Positions 26,752 to 38,414 of a DNA stretch of 64,000 nt are shown here, in pieces. A model generated the notes under the pieces. It worked only from the letters and a program-made list of their open reading frames with translations. It was not told the origin of the DNA and did not search any database. A program made the position numbers and the translations under genes. The stretch spans positions 8,558,439-8,622,438 of the forward strand of contig JAPTHN010000004.1 in NCBI GenBank assembly GCA_026936325.1, in the 5' to 3' direction. The stretch comes from Platynereis dumerilii. Lineage: Eukaryota > Annelida > Polychaeta > Phyllodocida > Nereididae. Position 1 is the first letter of the stretch; the number at the start of each line of letters is the position of its first letter.

Positions 26752-27228
26752 ATTACGGTGGTGTACAAAAGCAACAATGGACTGTTAGGGAAGACAATCT
26801 CTTGACAGTGCTTTTAAAAATATTAAATGTGTTTGATTGATTACAATATTAAGATTTGTGCTGCACGAAAGTAAGTGTGGTAAAATTTCTCTGGTAGTTT
26901 GATTTTATATCTACTTTATACTGCATGGTCATGAGATTTGGCATTGATTGCATTTGCATTTCGCTTTTGTAAAATATATAACAGACTTAAGTTGAACCTG
27001 TCAAATGTTTTGATTTGAATCTACTTGTTCTACCTGAGTGATGACAGTTAGGCATATGATGTGCATGATGTATGAGTTTGATTACTTCAATAACTTGAGA
27101 TTATTTTCTATTTCAACCACATTGTATCTGATTGTCTGTGTTTCAAATATTGACCATGCCTACACTTAACATTATTGATTAAGAATCTCAAATTGAAGTT
27201 TTGATTACACTTTTGTATATATAATTTA

Positions 27229-27371
27229 CAGGGGCGGATCCAGAGAATGTCGGATGGGGGGGTTCACAATCACAAAGAAAATTTACTAAAATTATCCAGA
27301 ATTTTTTTTTTTTAATATTAAAATGTACAGGCCCCCGTAAACCCCAACCCCCCCCCCTTGATCCGCTACTG
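27229..27371. mobile_element. Short hAT-like MITE (CAGGGGCGGATCC ends)
   Basis: CAGGGGCGGATCC at the left, GATCCGCTACTG at the right, with G- and C-runs inside. The flanks (aattta / atttac) match only partly. Confidence 0.6.
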
Positions 27372-29549
27372 ATTTACCCTCAAATTGATTTGTTGAGTGG
27401 TCAAAGTGATTTTCTATGCATTATAATGAATCTCATATATTTGAATAATTTTGATTGGGCTTCCGATTCTTGTTACTTTTTAATTGTGCCCCACTTCAAT
27501 TGTTATATATCTACCATATTTCCAACTAGAAGATGAACTTAGTTAAAACTTTTGAAGAGCCCTGACATTGGTCAAAATATATTTATTTGTAACTAAATTA
27601 TTGTTTATTCATTTCTATTAGAAGTTTGAAAATAAGCAACTAAATTCCTGATACTGGAATGATTGCACAGTTTGCAAAGCTCTCTGGAAGAGGGAAAAAT
27701 TCAATTTTCTGGTTGGAAAATGTTCGTAGCATGTTAGTTTTGAAATTTATTAATAGACAGTTTTTGGAATTTGCTTAATTTGTGGACATCTGACCATATG
27801 GAGCTAATTACTAATTTCTAAATTCATTCGAGTTTTCTGACATTCAAAGTTCAATGTATTTATAAAGTATAATGTATTACAATGTGTTCTTGATTCATGA
27901 AAGTCGACTGTGCTTGATTGCTGTGCTATATCGATGAATGAAATATTTCAATGATATTGAACTTGTTTGTTTTGTATGTCTCTGTATCATTATTGATTAT
28001 CTGACAGAAGTGATATTTCTGAGACTTTTCACTTTTGAAAAAAAATTTAGTAACGTATAATCTTTCTTTTAAAATGCTGCTAAGTTCAGCATGTGAATCT
28101 CATTGAACACTGGGAAATTTTGACTTACTGATGCCTAGGTACTGATGTAGCTTCTGCAGTACATTAGTCTGTATCAATACTACCTGTTTTATTTGTTTAC
28201 TATGACTGGGAAAAAGTGAAGGTGAAAAATGTTGGTCTTGAGAATTTCATGAGATTGTTTTTGATTCAATTCGATTCAATTATACGTGGGGCTTGGACAT
28301 TTACGGCATTAACATAATATGTTTTAATGTTTGGCATCGCGAGTTTAAGGAGGTTAGATTTCATACTAGGTTTAAGTGATGAGGGATCTAATGATACTCA
28401 CAATCCTTTGATCAAGTACGCTTTTAACTTTAAGAAGACGCTTCTAGCAGTATAAATTGAATTTTGTTCAGTGCAAACTGCAAAGATTCACAAAAACGTG
28501 CTCCCAGTCCTGTTGAAGGGCCTTCATCTTTGGACTCTGTGGTTCAGCTCTCTTTGCAGGTGACTACACAAGGGGGCAGCACAGTCATGTTCTTCACATT
28601 CTTTATGGCCCAAATCTCCCACTAGGTGGTTCACAGACAGGAAGTCGCTTTGTTTACATCTGTGTGGAGCTGGTTGCATGTGGCCTGTATACATGTTGCT
28701 TCTTCTTGATTATCAGGTAAATTGTTTGTGTAACAAGCTTATAATGGTGTGACACTTTTTGGAAATGCATAACTGATTCACTGATTGGTCACAAGTGTAG
28801 CCACTCCAGGCAGCATCATAAGCTCATGAATTCCAAGCATTTTATTTTGTGATCAACCTCACCTGTCACCTGGTGGTTGGTTGGTTGAAGATTTTCCCTG
28901 GACTCGGAAGAGGGAGGGATGGGCCACTGTCGATGACTGGCCCTCTGGATTTTTGTAGTCTGTTGAAGTTTTGTCCGAGATTATAGAGTCTGTGGAAAGA
29001 TACAATTGCATCCTGTCACCTGTGTCCAAACAGACCAAATGACATGCGCAGTGAACCTTTAAATTCTGATCAGTTGATCAACCGGTCAAGACTCAAATAA
29101 GAGTTTGTAGACCCGAAGTCGACTACAGAAAGTCAACTAGTAAGTCATACTTAGCTTTCCAAGCAGCACGTTGAATCTTTTAAAGTCTATGCAACATAAA
29201 AAATCCCTAAAAATCTCTCACATTTGCTAACTGCACAATTCTCCGAGTGTACAAATTTTGAAAATTGCGAAATTATAATGTGCTGTCAAAGAATATTTAA
29301 CAAAAGCCCCTAATAAATATCATTAAGATGTTGAAGTAAGCTGAAGTTAATTGAAGTCAAGTGAACTCAGAGTTGTACAACTTAGCTTACTAGTCAGTTG
29401 ATTGAAGTTCTTGCCAAGCAAGTCAGAGTTTTAACTCTGACTGACTTCAGGGTCCAACAGTTTTCTTTTTGAAAAAAAAGTTCAAGACTTCTACTGCTAG
29501 TTCTGCAGGGAGCCAGGGACTCAACTACAATGAGACAAACCGGGGTGCC
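27372..29549. other. Stretch without recognised gene
   Basis: AT-rich 3' flank of the CS gene, then mixed sequence. No exon or clear repeat boundary was found. Words with CAAGTCAAGTGAACTC-type CAAGT/AGTCA bias occur near 29330-29460. Confidence 0.4.
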
Positions 29550-30437
29550 CCAGGGAGTTGGCCGCAATTGTAGGGAGTTGTGGGTGTTATCAGGAGTTAG
29601 CGGTAGTTATGGGAGTTAACAGGATTCACTGGGAGTTGTCGGATTAGCGAGTTACTGGGAGTTATAAGGAGTTACTGGGAGTTATTGGGACTTGGCAGTT
29701 TTTCCAGGAGTTGTGGGATTTACTGGGATTTAGCAGGAGTTATTGGGAGTTATGGAAGTCGACAGGATTCACAGGAAGTTGTGGGATTAGCGAGAGTTAC
29801 TGGGAGTTATCAGGAGTTACTGGGAGTTATTGGAGTTGGCAGTTTTTCCAGGAGTTGTGAGATTTACTGGGAGTTAGCAGGAGTTATTGGGAGTTATGGA
29901 AGTTGACAGGATTCACTGGGAGTTGTGGGATTAGCGAGAGTTACTGAGAGTTATCAAGAGTTACTGGAAGTTATTGGAGTTGGAAGTTTTTCAAGGAGTT
30001 GTGGGATTTACTGGGAGTTGTAAGATTATCGAGAGTTACTGGGATCATAAGAAGTAACCGGGAGTTATTGGAGTTGAAAGTTTTTCCAGGAGTTGTGAGA
30101 TTTACTGGGAGTTAGCAAGAGTTAGTGGGAGTTATGGAACTTGACAGGATTCACTGGGAGTTGTCGGATTAGCGAGTTACTGGGAGTTATAAGGAGTTAC
30201 TGGGAGTTATTGGGACTTGGCAGTTTTTCCAGGAGTTGTGGGATTTACTGGGATTTAGCAGTAGATAGTGGGAGTTAGCAGGAGTAAGTAGGAGTAACGA
30301 GTTACTTGAAGTGGGAGTTACGGGAGTTATTGAGAGTTACTGGGAGACTCCCGGCGGGAGTTAGCAGGAGTTAGTGGGACTTAGCGGGAGTTTGAGGACG
30401 TCCAGGAGTTCTGGGAGTTACAAGCTTAAATGGGGCC
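29550..30437. mobile_element. GGAGTTA-word element, left end lost
   Basis: About 890 bp consist of loose repeats of GGGAGTTA/AGGAGTTA joined by variable bases. Two ~250-bp higher-order copies are visible (29690-29900, with parts repeated at 29830 and 30200). The right terminus AAGCTTAAATGGGGCC|TA matches the terminus of 47856-48331. No matching left terminus was found. Confidence 0.7.
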
Positions 30438-31089
30438 TACTGAACGCATGAGTCAGGGATCGATCATGCAAAACATGACCACCCCACAGCAATAGGTGAA
30501 CACTGCATTGCTACAGGCCATTCCATCTCCCTTTGTAAATCAAAGATATGATGCAGAGAAGCCAATAACATAAAAAGGCCATTCAGAGAACTTAATTCAG
30601 ATTTCTTACAAATGTGAACTTGGTAAGAATTTCTCGGATTGGCTGATTCAAATCAAGTCAGCATGCTCAGTGATATGCTAGTGAAAAGTTACAACAAAAT
30701 TCTGTTAGGCCTGGGCCTGGACCTAGTACCATCAAAGACATCTGATTTCGGCATGACAGTTAAATTCGAAACTCACCAACCTGCCTGCCTAGTGATTAAA
30801 TCAGTCCAGCAAGCTGTTGACATTCGGCGATACTACAACAAATGAAATTGCAGACAGAAACTATGTGAAGTGACGTCTTGACTTGCGATGTAGAGTTGCT
30901 TGCGCTGTCATTATTATCTGGAAGTTCTTGAAACTATTACTAATGATCATTGATCAATCAAACCAACTGACAAGTAATTCAGTATAATTTTCATTGCGCT
31001 GAATTCACTTTGGCGGTCGCCAAACTCACTTCTTTTGACTGGCTAATTGAGTGTTTCATTCTGTGCCATGAGTACTGCTCACCCTAGTA
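30438..31089. other. Unassigned stretch between two GGAGTTA elements
   Basis: An open frame at 30639-30845 (68 codons, MADSNQVSMLSDMLV...) has normal composition but no recognised family and no splice or neighbour support. It is not called as a gene. Confidence 0.35.
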
Positions 31090-31508
31090 GGCCCCGTTTA
31101 AGAATGTAACTCCTAAACGGAGCCTCCATTTGGGACTTCAGGGAGTTACGGGAGTTGACAGGAGTTACGGGGAGTTGTGGGATTAGTGGGAGTTACCAGG
31201 AGTTACGGTAGTTAGTGGGAGTTATAATAGGAGTTGACAGGGAGTTACCAGGAGTAATGGGTACCGGAGTTAACAGAAGTTAGTGGGAGTTACCAGGAGT
31301 TAGTGGGAGTTGACAGGGGTTACCAGGAGTTGTGGGATTTACTGGGAGTTATGGGAGTTGACAGGAGTTAAATGGGAGTTACAGGAGTTAGTGGGAGTTA
31401 CAGGAGTTAGCCGGAGTTACGGGAGTTAGTGAGACCTAGCTGGGTTAGCAGGAGGTAGTGGGACTTAGCAGGAGTTGCAGGACGTCCAGGAGTTCCCGGA
31501 GTTGCATG
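31090..31508. mobile_element. GGAGTTA-word element, right end altered
   Basis: Starts after TA with GGCCCCGTTTAAGAATGTAA, the same terminus as 47856, and is followed by GGGAGTTAC-type words. The right side ends in TTCCCGGAGTTGCATGCC without a clean inverted terminus. Confidence 0.7.
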
Positions 31509-31835
31509 CCTTGTCGCACTTATCCTTTTTTTCGGCTGTGCAAAAATATGGGACAGCAAGCCCTATTGAACTTTTTAAAAACGTGTTAAAGACCACTTGC
31601 AACCAATCTGTAATATTTTCTTTCCAGAAGCAGTTTCCAAGTGTGTACCTGGAAACCAATTAAGCAACTCTGGAACCAAGTGTCTGTGATGTCACAGGTG
31701 ATTCTGATGAAATGAAAGAAATCTTGGCTCAGACTGATGCCAGACTCTCTGAAAACAACACACATACGAAGCATTGATAGTTAATCAACTGAAAGATATG
31801 CAGAAGGCCAGTAAATCTGCCATCTTACAACAAAG

Positions 31836-32115
31836 GAGAATTTACTTAATTTGTATTGACCCAAGAGGAGTAATTTGTGTTGACCAAAAAGGAGAAATTG
31901 ACCCAAAAAGAGTAATTTGTATTGACCCAAAGGACTAATTTGTATAGACCCAAAAGGAGTAATTTGTATTGACCCAAAAGGATTAATTTTTATTGACCCA
32001 AAGGAGTAGTTTATATTGACCCAAAAAGAGTAATTTGTATTGACCCAAAGGACTAATTTGTATAGACCCAAAAGGAGTAATTTGTATTGACTTTAAAGGA
32101 CTAATTTGCCTTATT
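31836..32115. repeat. Tandem repeat of ~24-25 bp
   Basis: About ten copies of a unit like GGAGTAATTTGTATTGACCC plus AAAA, some with short deletions. The minus-strand frame of GQYKL/GSIQI words is its translation. Confidence 0.92.
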
Positions 32116-32297
32116 TGCATCAATTGACCCGAAGCAAATGTTTACCTTGGATTGTTTCGAAGATTAAGGACTTTTTGATCTGCTTGGTGCTTACATCAAA
32201 CTATACTTTTCAGAAAACTTTGGATTATCTTTGAAATATTAATTTTTATACTTATATCTTATATTTAACACAAATATGGAGAAACATTGTGATATAG

Positions 32298-32583
32298 AGA
32301 GTTCCCCCGTGGCCTAATTGGTAAGTGTGCTTGTCAACTGGCTTTGAGGGCGTGGGTTCAAATCTCACCCCGGGAACTCACTTTAGTCCGAGCCCATGGG
32401 ACGTTAAATGGAGGTGGGTTGTATCCAGTATTCTATGCTGGGGCAACTGAAAGACCCTGGGCATCCCTGAATTAATAGGGTATGTGCCAGACTCACAGTC
32501 TTCTCATCTCATCATCATACGGCGATCGCCTGCCTCGATATAGCCCACTAAAGGTGCTGCAGAGGCGTAAAACACAAACAAAC
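32298..32583 (+). mobile_element. Full-length tRNA-derived SINE
   Basis: Flanked by a perfect 16-bp duplication, aaacattgtgatatag (32282-32297 and 32584-32599). The head has box A TGGCCTAATTGG and box B GGTTCAAATCT, followed by an unrelated body, and the tail is (ACAA)n. The head resembles the minus-strand SINE at 6224. The exact duplication suggests a young insertion, about 225 bp upstream of the zinc-finger start codon. Confidence 0.9.
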
Positions 32584-32825
32584 AAACAAACATTGTGATA
32601 TAGTTCTCGTTTGGAGTGTGTGAAATATTGAATGACCATCAGTTAATGATGTTTGATGACTTGTTGTGTTCACATACTCGGACAATGCCTTTTCCTCACT
32701 TGATAACATAAATATTTGTTTACGATTTTGGATTCCAAGTTGAGTACCTAGAAGTTTTGAAATACTTAATCATCAGGGCCCTGTTAAATAGTGGATATCG
32801 ACAAACTCATATGATATAAATTTCC

Positions 32826-35066
32826 ATGATGGCTCCTCGCCCTCGGAAAGGACATCGAAAAAGGACGAAAAAAGAAAACGCTCTTGAAGCGTTAAGTAGA
32901 TTCCATAGATGTGGATATTGCGGGTTGATATTTATCGATGAGCACGGATTAGATAATCACATAAGGAGGACCCATGTGCATTCAACAGGTGGCGCCTATG
33001 TTACCGCTAGATTTAAATTCAAACGCACAGATTTTGAAGAGGAGAGCAGTGTCACCAATCAGTGCATCAAATCCGAGATGCTCTCACAACCAGTAGAGTG
33101 TGATGACGGAGTGTCTTTGACATGCCGTGATATTAAGGATGAAAGTGACGTAATCAATGAAAGAAGGGACTGTACTGATGAAGAGAAGCCGCAACTACTT
33201 CATAAAGAAGAAGAAGAAAAAATGGAAGGACAGCCATTAGAGATTGTGCCTGTCAAAAGTGACATGAAGCAAGATTTCACACCCTGTGCTGGAAATGAAG
33301 CTAGTTTCTCGAAAACTGAAATTGAAGATGAAAGTCATCTCGATAATGTACCTGGACTAGCCGATTTATCAGTGAACAAAATAAATCTATTGGAAGTCGT
33401 AAAAGAGAATAACATACCTACTGATTATCATAATACTTCACAATTTACAGCTATCAAAGAGATGAATTTTCAAGATAATGATTCTTTACATTCTAAATCT
33501 GTTCAAACCAAAGCTAAGCAGATATTAAAGCTCACTGCTGAAAATGACGATGATTTACCCCTGAGCCTGCAATGTACAGAAGTCGAAACTGAAGTCCAGC
33601 GACACGTAGAGGTTCATGATGGAAACGAGGCTGATCTGTGGTCTTGTGGCCCTTCGGAGTGTTCTGTTGAAGTGCAAAAAGGAAGCCAAGAGTTTACATC
33701 TGTGAAAGGGACAAATTTACAGACTAATGGTACTTCACAATTCACAGCTGTAAAAGATCCATTACAATGTGCCTCTGTAGGAAAGAGTGACTCTCAAAAG
33801 AATGCTTTTCAGTGTAGGACTGTAAAACAGACTGACTCACAGACTATCACTGTTAAAAAGACTAATTTAGGGACCAATACTTCACGGGGTACGACCGCAG
33901 ACAAGAACAATTTTACTAATCAGGGCGTTGACTTGAGAATAAGTCATGGGGAGAACTGGAATGAATATGACAGGAAAATTTGTGACAAGGGAGGTTCAGA
34001 TGGACATGCGAAGGTACGTCATGGTACAAAGCCACACAATGGGAAAGAGGTTTTGATCAAACAGTTCATGGTCACACGCAATTTGGGCCGCCATCCTCGA
34101 GCGAAAAAACACAGCTGTTTGCTCTGTGGTCGAATGTTTCCTTCCAGACAAAGCCTTGAAAGTCATCAGGTATTACACAGCGGAGAGAAGCCGTACATGT
34201 GTTCTATCTGTAGCAAGTTGTTCAGGAAGAAGAGCACGCTCGAATGTCACTTGAAAATTCACAGTGGAGATCTCCCGAGTTTTCGTTTCGACTCGTGCGG
34301 TAAAATTTACAGCAGCAAACTAGGTCTTCACCTTCATGTCAAAATGCACTGTGCGGGCACTGGAGAAGGTGGCGCCACTGGAGAAGGTGGCGCCACTAGA
34401 GAAGGTGGCGCCACTGGAGAAGGTGGCGCCACTGGAGAAGATGGCGCCACTAGAGAAGGTGGCGCCACTGGAGAAGGTGGCGCCACTGGAGAAGGTGGCG
34501 CCACTGGAGAAGGTGGCAGCACTGGAGACAACGGTGTCACAGGAGACACTGAAGAGAAGGGGTACAAGTGTGACGCTTGTGGTAAAACGTTCCGTCTGAA
34601 GAAATCTCTTGCCGGTCACATATCCGTCCACACGGGGGAGAAGCCGCATGAATGTTCCACCTGCGGGAAAAAGTTCCGTCTGCTGTCGACTCTCCGCAGA
34701 CACGAGAGAATGCACTTGGGTGAAAAACCCCATCAGTGCCCCATTTGTGGGAGCTTCTTCTCCCAGCGGGGGGCCCTCAATAGTCACATGACTTGGCACA
34801 GTGGAGCTAGACCTTACAAATGTTCCGTATGCGCTAAGACGTACAGCAGCAAAGCTTATCTTAATCATCATGTCAGAGTACAGCACGAGGGAGACAAGCC
34901 ATATGGGTGTTCAGAATGTGGCAAGAGGTTGACCACAAAGGCTGGGTTGGACATTCACATGCGTATTCACACTGGAGAACGGCCGTTTGGATGTTCCGTG
35001 TGTATCAGAACCTTCTATAGCAAAGGGAGCCGTGACTACCATGAGACGACTCATATGGCGGATTAG
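32826..35066 (+). CDS. C2H2 zinc-finger protein, intronless
   Basis: 746 residues in one exon, beginning MMAPRPRKGHRKRTKK. One finger is N-terminal (C29, C32, H45, H50). A long acidic, Ser/Thr- and Lys-rich linker (about 55-425) follows. Then come two good fingers from C431, a third whose first Cys is replaced (FRFDSCGK, so only one Cys), a Gly-rich repeat (512-577), and six fingers joined by TGEKP-like linkers (HTGEKPHEC, HLGEKPHQC, HSGARPYKC, EGDKPYGC, HTGERPFGC). It ends ETTHMAD. The architecture indicates a nuclear DNA-binding regulator; the target is unknown. No KRAB, SCAN or BTB domain is seen. The first of two adjacent ATGs is used. A tRNA-SINE lies just upstream. Confidence 0.96.
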   Translation: MMAPRPRKGHRKRTKKENALEALSRFHRCGYCGLIFIDEHGLDNHIRRTHVHSTGGAYVTARFKFKRTDFEEESSVTNQCIKSEMLSQPVECDDGVSLTCRDIKDESDVINERRDCTDEEKPQLLHKEEEEKMEGQPLEIVPVKSDMKQDFTPCAGNEASFSKTEIEDESHLDNVPGLADLSVNKINLLEVVKENNIPTDYHNTSQFTAIKEMNFQDNDSLHSKSVQTKAKQILKLTAENDDDLPLSLQCTEVETEVQRHVEVHDGNEADLWSCGPSECSVEVQKGSQEFTSVKGTNLQTNGTSQFTAVKDPLQCASVGKSDSQKNAFQCRTVKQTDSQTITVKKTNLGTNTSRGTTADKNNFTNQGVDLRISHGENWNEYDRKICDKGGSDGHAKVRHGTKPHNGKEVLIKQFMVTRNLGRHPRAKKHSCLLCGRMFPSRQSLESHQVLHSGEKPYMCSICSKLFRKKSTLECHLKIHSGDLPSFRFDSCGKIYSSKLGLHLHVKMHCAGTGEGGATGEGGATREGGATGEGGATGEDGATREGGATGEGGATGEGGATGEGGSTGDNGVTGDTEEKGYKCDACGKTFRLKKSLAGHISVHTGEKPHECSTCGKKFRLLSTLRRHERMHLGEKPHQCPICGSFFSQRGALNSHMTWHSGARPYKCSVCAKTYSSKAYLNHHVRVQHEGDKPYGCSECGKRLTTKAGLDIHMRIHTGERPFGCSVCIRTFYSKGSRDYHETTHMAD
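34359..34556 (+). repeat. 18-bp coding minisatellite in the zinc-finger gene
   Basis: Nine good and two degenerate copies of ACTGGAGAAGGTGGCGCC encode TGEGGA (variants TREGGA, TGEDGA). It starts exactly where a TGEKP linker would follow the degenerate third finger of the central group, and leads into the six-finger array. Confidence 0.95.
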
Positions 35067-35834
35067 TTGTCGAGCCAGGATCGCCTGCTGAAAGTATTGA
35101 GGTCGTTGTTACCCTGGGTTCCCCCAGGGTAATTTTATCTAAAAAACCAGTCTGAGAGATTTTTGGAAAAAAGTTTTCCCGGCCTTAATACAGGTGTGGA
35201 TGTGGTCAAGTTGGCCTTTTTGTGTTCATATAGAACTGAACTAAAATGCGTTGTGGAATTCGAGATAGTTTGTTGTGATTTTTTCTTTTTTTTTTTTTTA
35301 CTAAAAAAAAATTTTTTTTATCAATTTTTTTTTTTTTTTTTAACAGTTTGTTTGTGTCATGGATCATTTGAGTCTTGAGGGGCTGTTTTCAAGCTGACCT
35401 TGCATTATAATGTCGCCCACACAACGATCTTCCATGAGTTACAAGGAAGGCCAATTATAATGCATTTGGCAATTGCTTTTTGCAGTGCATCTATTCTCAG
35501 AAGCAGTCTAACAATGCAAATTGCAATTCTGCAATTTCTAAAGCCTTTCTTCACCCTCAGTTTTCCAACTTGCCATTGAGAAAGAGCACTTGAAGTCAAT
35601 CTGACAGACCTGTGTCAAAGCTCATTGCATTCCACAGTGTATTGCTACTTTGATCTTGTATCCATGGATCTTAAGCTTAATTGCTAATTCCCAACAGAAC
35701 CCAGGGTTTGAATCCTCGGATTCTTGTTTCATTAAACATCAATGTTTTCATAAACGTTAGGGGGAATAGTTACACAGTTAATCAGTAAATTTTAGTTTTA
35801 CCATTTCTCAAAGAGTAACAATTTCAGGAGAACG
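35067..35834. other. 3' flank of the zinc-finger gene
   Basis: Probably 3' untranslated sequence. It contains a T-rich run (about 35281-35342) and no further coding exon. Confidence 0.5.
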
Positions 35835-36230
35835 CCACTTTAGAATTCTGATTACCAGCATGAACTATTTATAAAACAGGTATTCTGTTGTCTCATTAAA
35901 AAATATTTAGTGCTCTCTTTATAAATTTAATTTGTGCATGGTAAGAAATTTATACTGCAAGGTAGACGGATTTATCGAGGTTTCTTCTGTAAAATACACC
36001 AAAGGTCGATGAAAACGCCAGCTTTATGTATTCAGCCACATTAGAATTCTGATTACTAGCGTGAAACATTTATAAAACAGGTATTCTTTTGTCTCATTAA
36101 AAAATATTTAGTGCACTCTTTATAAATTTAATTTGTGCATGGTAGGAAATTTATAATGCAAGGTAGATGGATTCATTGAGGTTTCTTCTGTAGAATACAC
36201 CAAAGGTCGATGAAAACAGCAACCTCCATG
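35835..36230. repeat. Tandem duplication, unit ~200 bp
   Basis: Two adjacent copies share TTAGAATTCTGATTAC, ACAGGTATTCT, TTAATTTGTGCATGGTA and ACACCAAAGGTCGATGAAAA in order, with scattered differences. Confidence 0.9.
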
Positions 36231-36529
36231 TATTCAGCAAGTGGCCATGACTGTGTCTATATTATATTTTGTTCGTCAATGGCACTAAATTGTGATTTTC
36301 TGTTTCTGCAATCAAGTCAATGAAAATTACAATGTGCTACTTGTTAAGTTATCAGAATATCTAAATTTTTAATGTTTAAATTACACATGTTTTCTTGTTG
36401 AAGATAAATTTCATTTTCATAAAAAGTTTGAATCTGGTGTTTTAATTTTTAAATCTTATGAAAATGCTTTGCTAAAACATCTAGCATGTGATTCTCATTA
36501 AAATATCATAAAATATAATTTTCTAATGC

Positions 36530-36800
36530 AGCAAGTTATTTTATATATATATTTGGCTTTTATGATTTTCTTGTTTCATTAATGTTGAATCGTTTCTTTG
36601 TATTAGCATAATAATGAAAAATGCTCTGTTTCAAACAACTAGCATGTGATTCTTATTAAGATTGGCTTACCATTTTCTTTTGGGACATCTTAGGTATTTT
36701 GTATATTTGGCTTTCAATTTTTCTTGTTTCATTAATGTTGAAACCTTTTCTTTTGTATTAGCATAATAATGAAAATGCTCTGTTTCAATGACATGCATGT
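36530..36800. repeat. Second tandem duplication, ~170-bp unit
   Basis: Two copies share TTCTTGTTTCATTAATGTTG and TTAGCATAATAATGAAAA plus TGCTCTGTTTCAA. The second copy ends at the left edge of the next TIR element. Confidence 0.85.
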
Positions 36801-36801
36801 A

Positions 36802-38299
36802 GGGGAAAGTGGGGACCGATGGGCCGCTTGACAAATTATTGACCATGGAGGCAAATCTGCTTCAGATAAAGGGTTCATACTGTGCACCCTATTAGCTGGT
36901 GTAATTCTCTTTAAAATGATATAAGATTCACATAGATCAACCTAGGAAGAAAGATTAGAAAATGCATTTTCTATAAAGAAAGATGGTGGCCTATCGGTCC
37001 CCAACCATGGGGACCGATGGGCCATACCATGGGGACCGATGGACCATGTTAAAAACTTGCCAAATTGTGGATAAAGAATTCAAAATTTGTTTCCGATATG
37101 TTTTTGTTGATCCATCTGAGTGTATAGGACAATAAGAGATCGAAAGAATATAGATATGCCCAGATTTTACACTTTGAAAAAAAGCTTAATTTTCACAAAT
37201 ATCATGAGTTACTTTTTGTAGTTATAGTCAATCTATTGAGATGATATTCTAGCAGTACATGAACAGATGCAATAAAAACTATATTGGAGAATTCCAAAAC
37301 GATTGGTTCATTGGTCACTAAGAAAAAAAAAAAAAATTTGATACTTGGTCGATACCGAAGTTTGGCTACCACCGTGATCATCAAAATCTTGTCTAATACC
37401 TCAAATTTGTTGATGAATAAAAAAATGAGACTATATTAATTTTTTCTCTGTCAATGAATCATTTCTGACATTCGTTTAGATTTTTAGGGGAAAAGTAGAA
37501 TTTTCCAATGATACTGTACTAGTATGCCACCTGTAGGAGAATTCTTGAATCAAAACAATAAAATTCATCAATAACCCTCCATTAGCTTATATTTTGGTGA
37601 AAATTTAACTTACACTCAATGTTGAATCAATGTCTAGCGGGGTCCTTATGTTTATTATATCCCAAAAACTACCTAGATAGAAAGTTTGTAATAATGGATA
37701 TTTTAAATTTCCACCGTAATGTGTTTGAAGCCATTACTAAGGCAAATCCATCACTGCAAATTCGAGAGCATTCATTTAAGTCAAAACTTATCATTTAAAG
37801 ATGCCAGCTGAAGTTCTATTGTGCTTTTTTCCATAAAAGACTTTAATATCCAGCCCCATGCCGATACGCCACCTATAGAAAATCTCAAGAAATAGTGGCC
37901 CATCGGTCCCCATGTCTGGTGGCCCATCGGTCCCCAAAAGCTTTCTGAACAGTTGAACTCCTCTTTTTTGGTGAAATATGGTTCTTGTTCCTAAAATTTA
38001 ATGTGTAAATTGTCACCAATATATAGGACAAATCATAATAGAAAATATATTGCGTCGAGTCTACACACTTTTGAGATATTAAACTTTTTCTGACTCAGAA
38101 AAAAAAATTTTAGATGTTGAAAATTTCATTTTGCCTCCTACACACTTGTGCTATCACTTATTGATCAGTGGTCAATATGGTATTCATAGATGTGTTAAGC
38201 AATACTAAAAATGCAAATTAGATGTTATGAAACGTTTTTGATGTGGAGTTAAGAGGATGGCCCATCGGTCCCCATGGCCCGTCGGTCCCCATGTTCCCC
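36802..38299. mobile_element. TA-flanked TIR element with GGGGACCGATGGGCC words
   Basis: Inverted ends GGGGAAAGTGGGGACC and GGGGAACATGGGGACC lie between TA dinucleotides (36800-36801; 38300-38301). The word GGGGACCGATGGGCC and its complement occur about eight times, clustered near 36813-37045 and 37890-38290, on both strands. The AT-rich interior has no recognised ORF. Its ends resemble those of 48432-49424 (GGGGARA..GGGG). Confidence 0.85.
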
Positions 38300-38414
38300 T
38301 AATTCTCATCAAAAGGCCAAGGAAAATTGTGCTACTTTTTAAGAAATACTTACCATCAATCTTGCCGCCAATCCCATTGTCCTGAAAATTGCCTCAATTC
38401 TGGCCAAGATGGTA

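Noticed and set aside
30639-30845. 68-codon frame MADSNQVSMLSDMLV...
   Set aside because: Short, isolated and unrecognised; could be real but nothing in the sequence supports it.
34320-34886. 188-codon minus-strand frame across the zinc-finger gene
   Set aside because: Shadow of the C2H2 coding frame and its 18-bp repeat; the plus-strand protein explains the openness.
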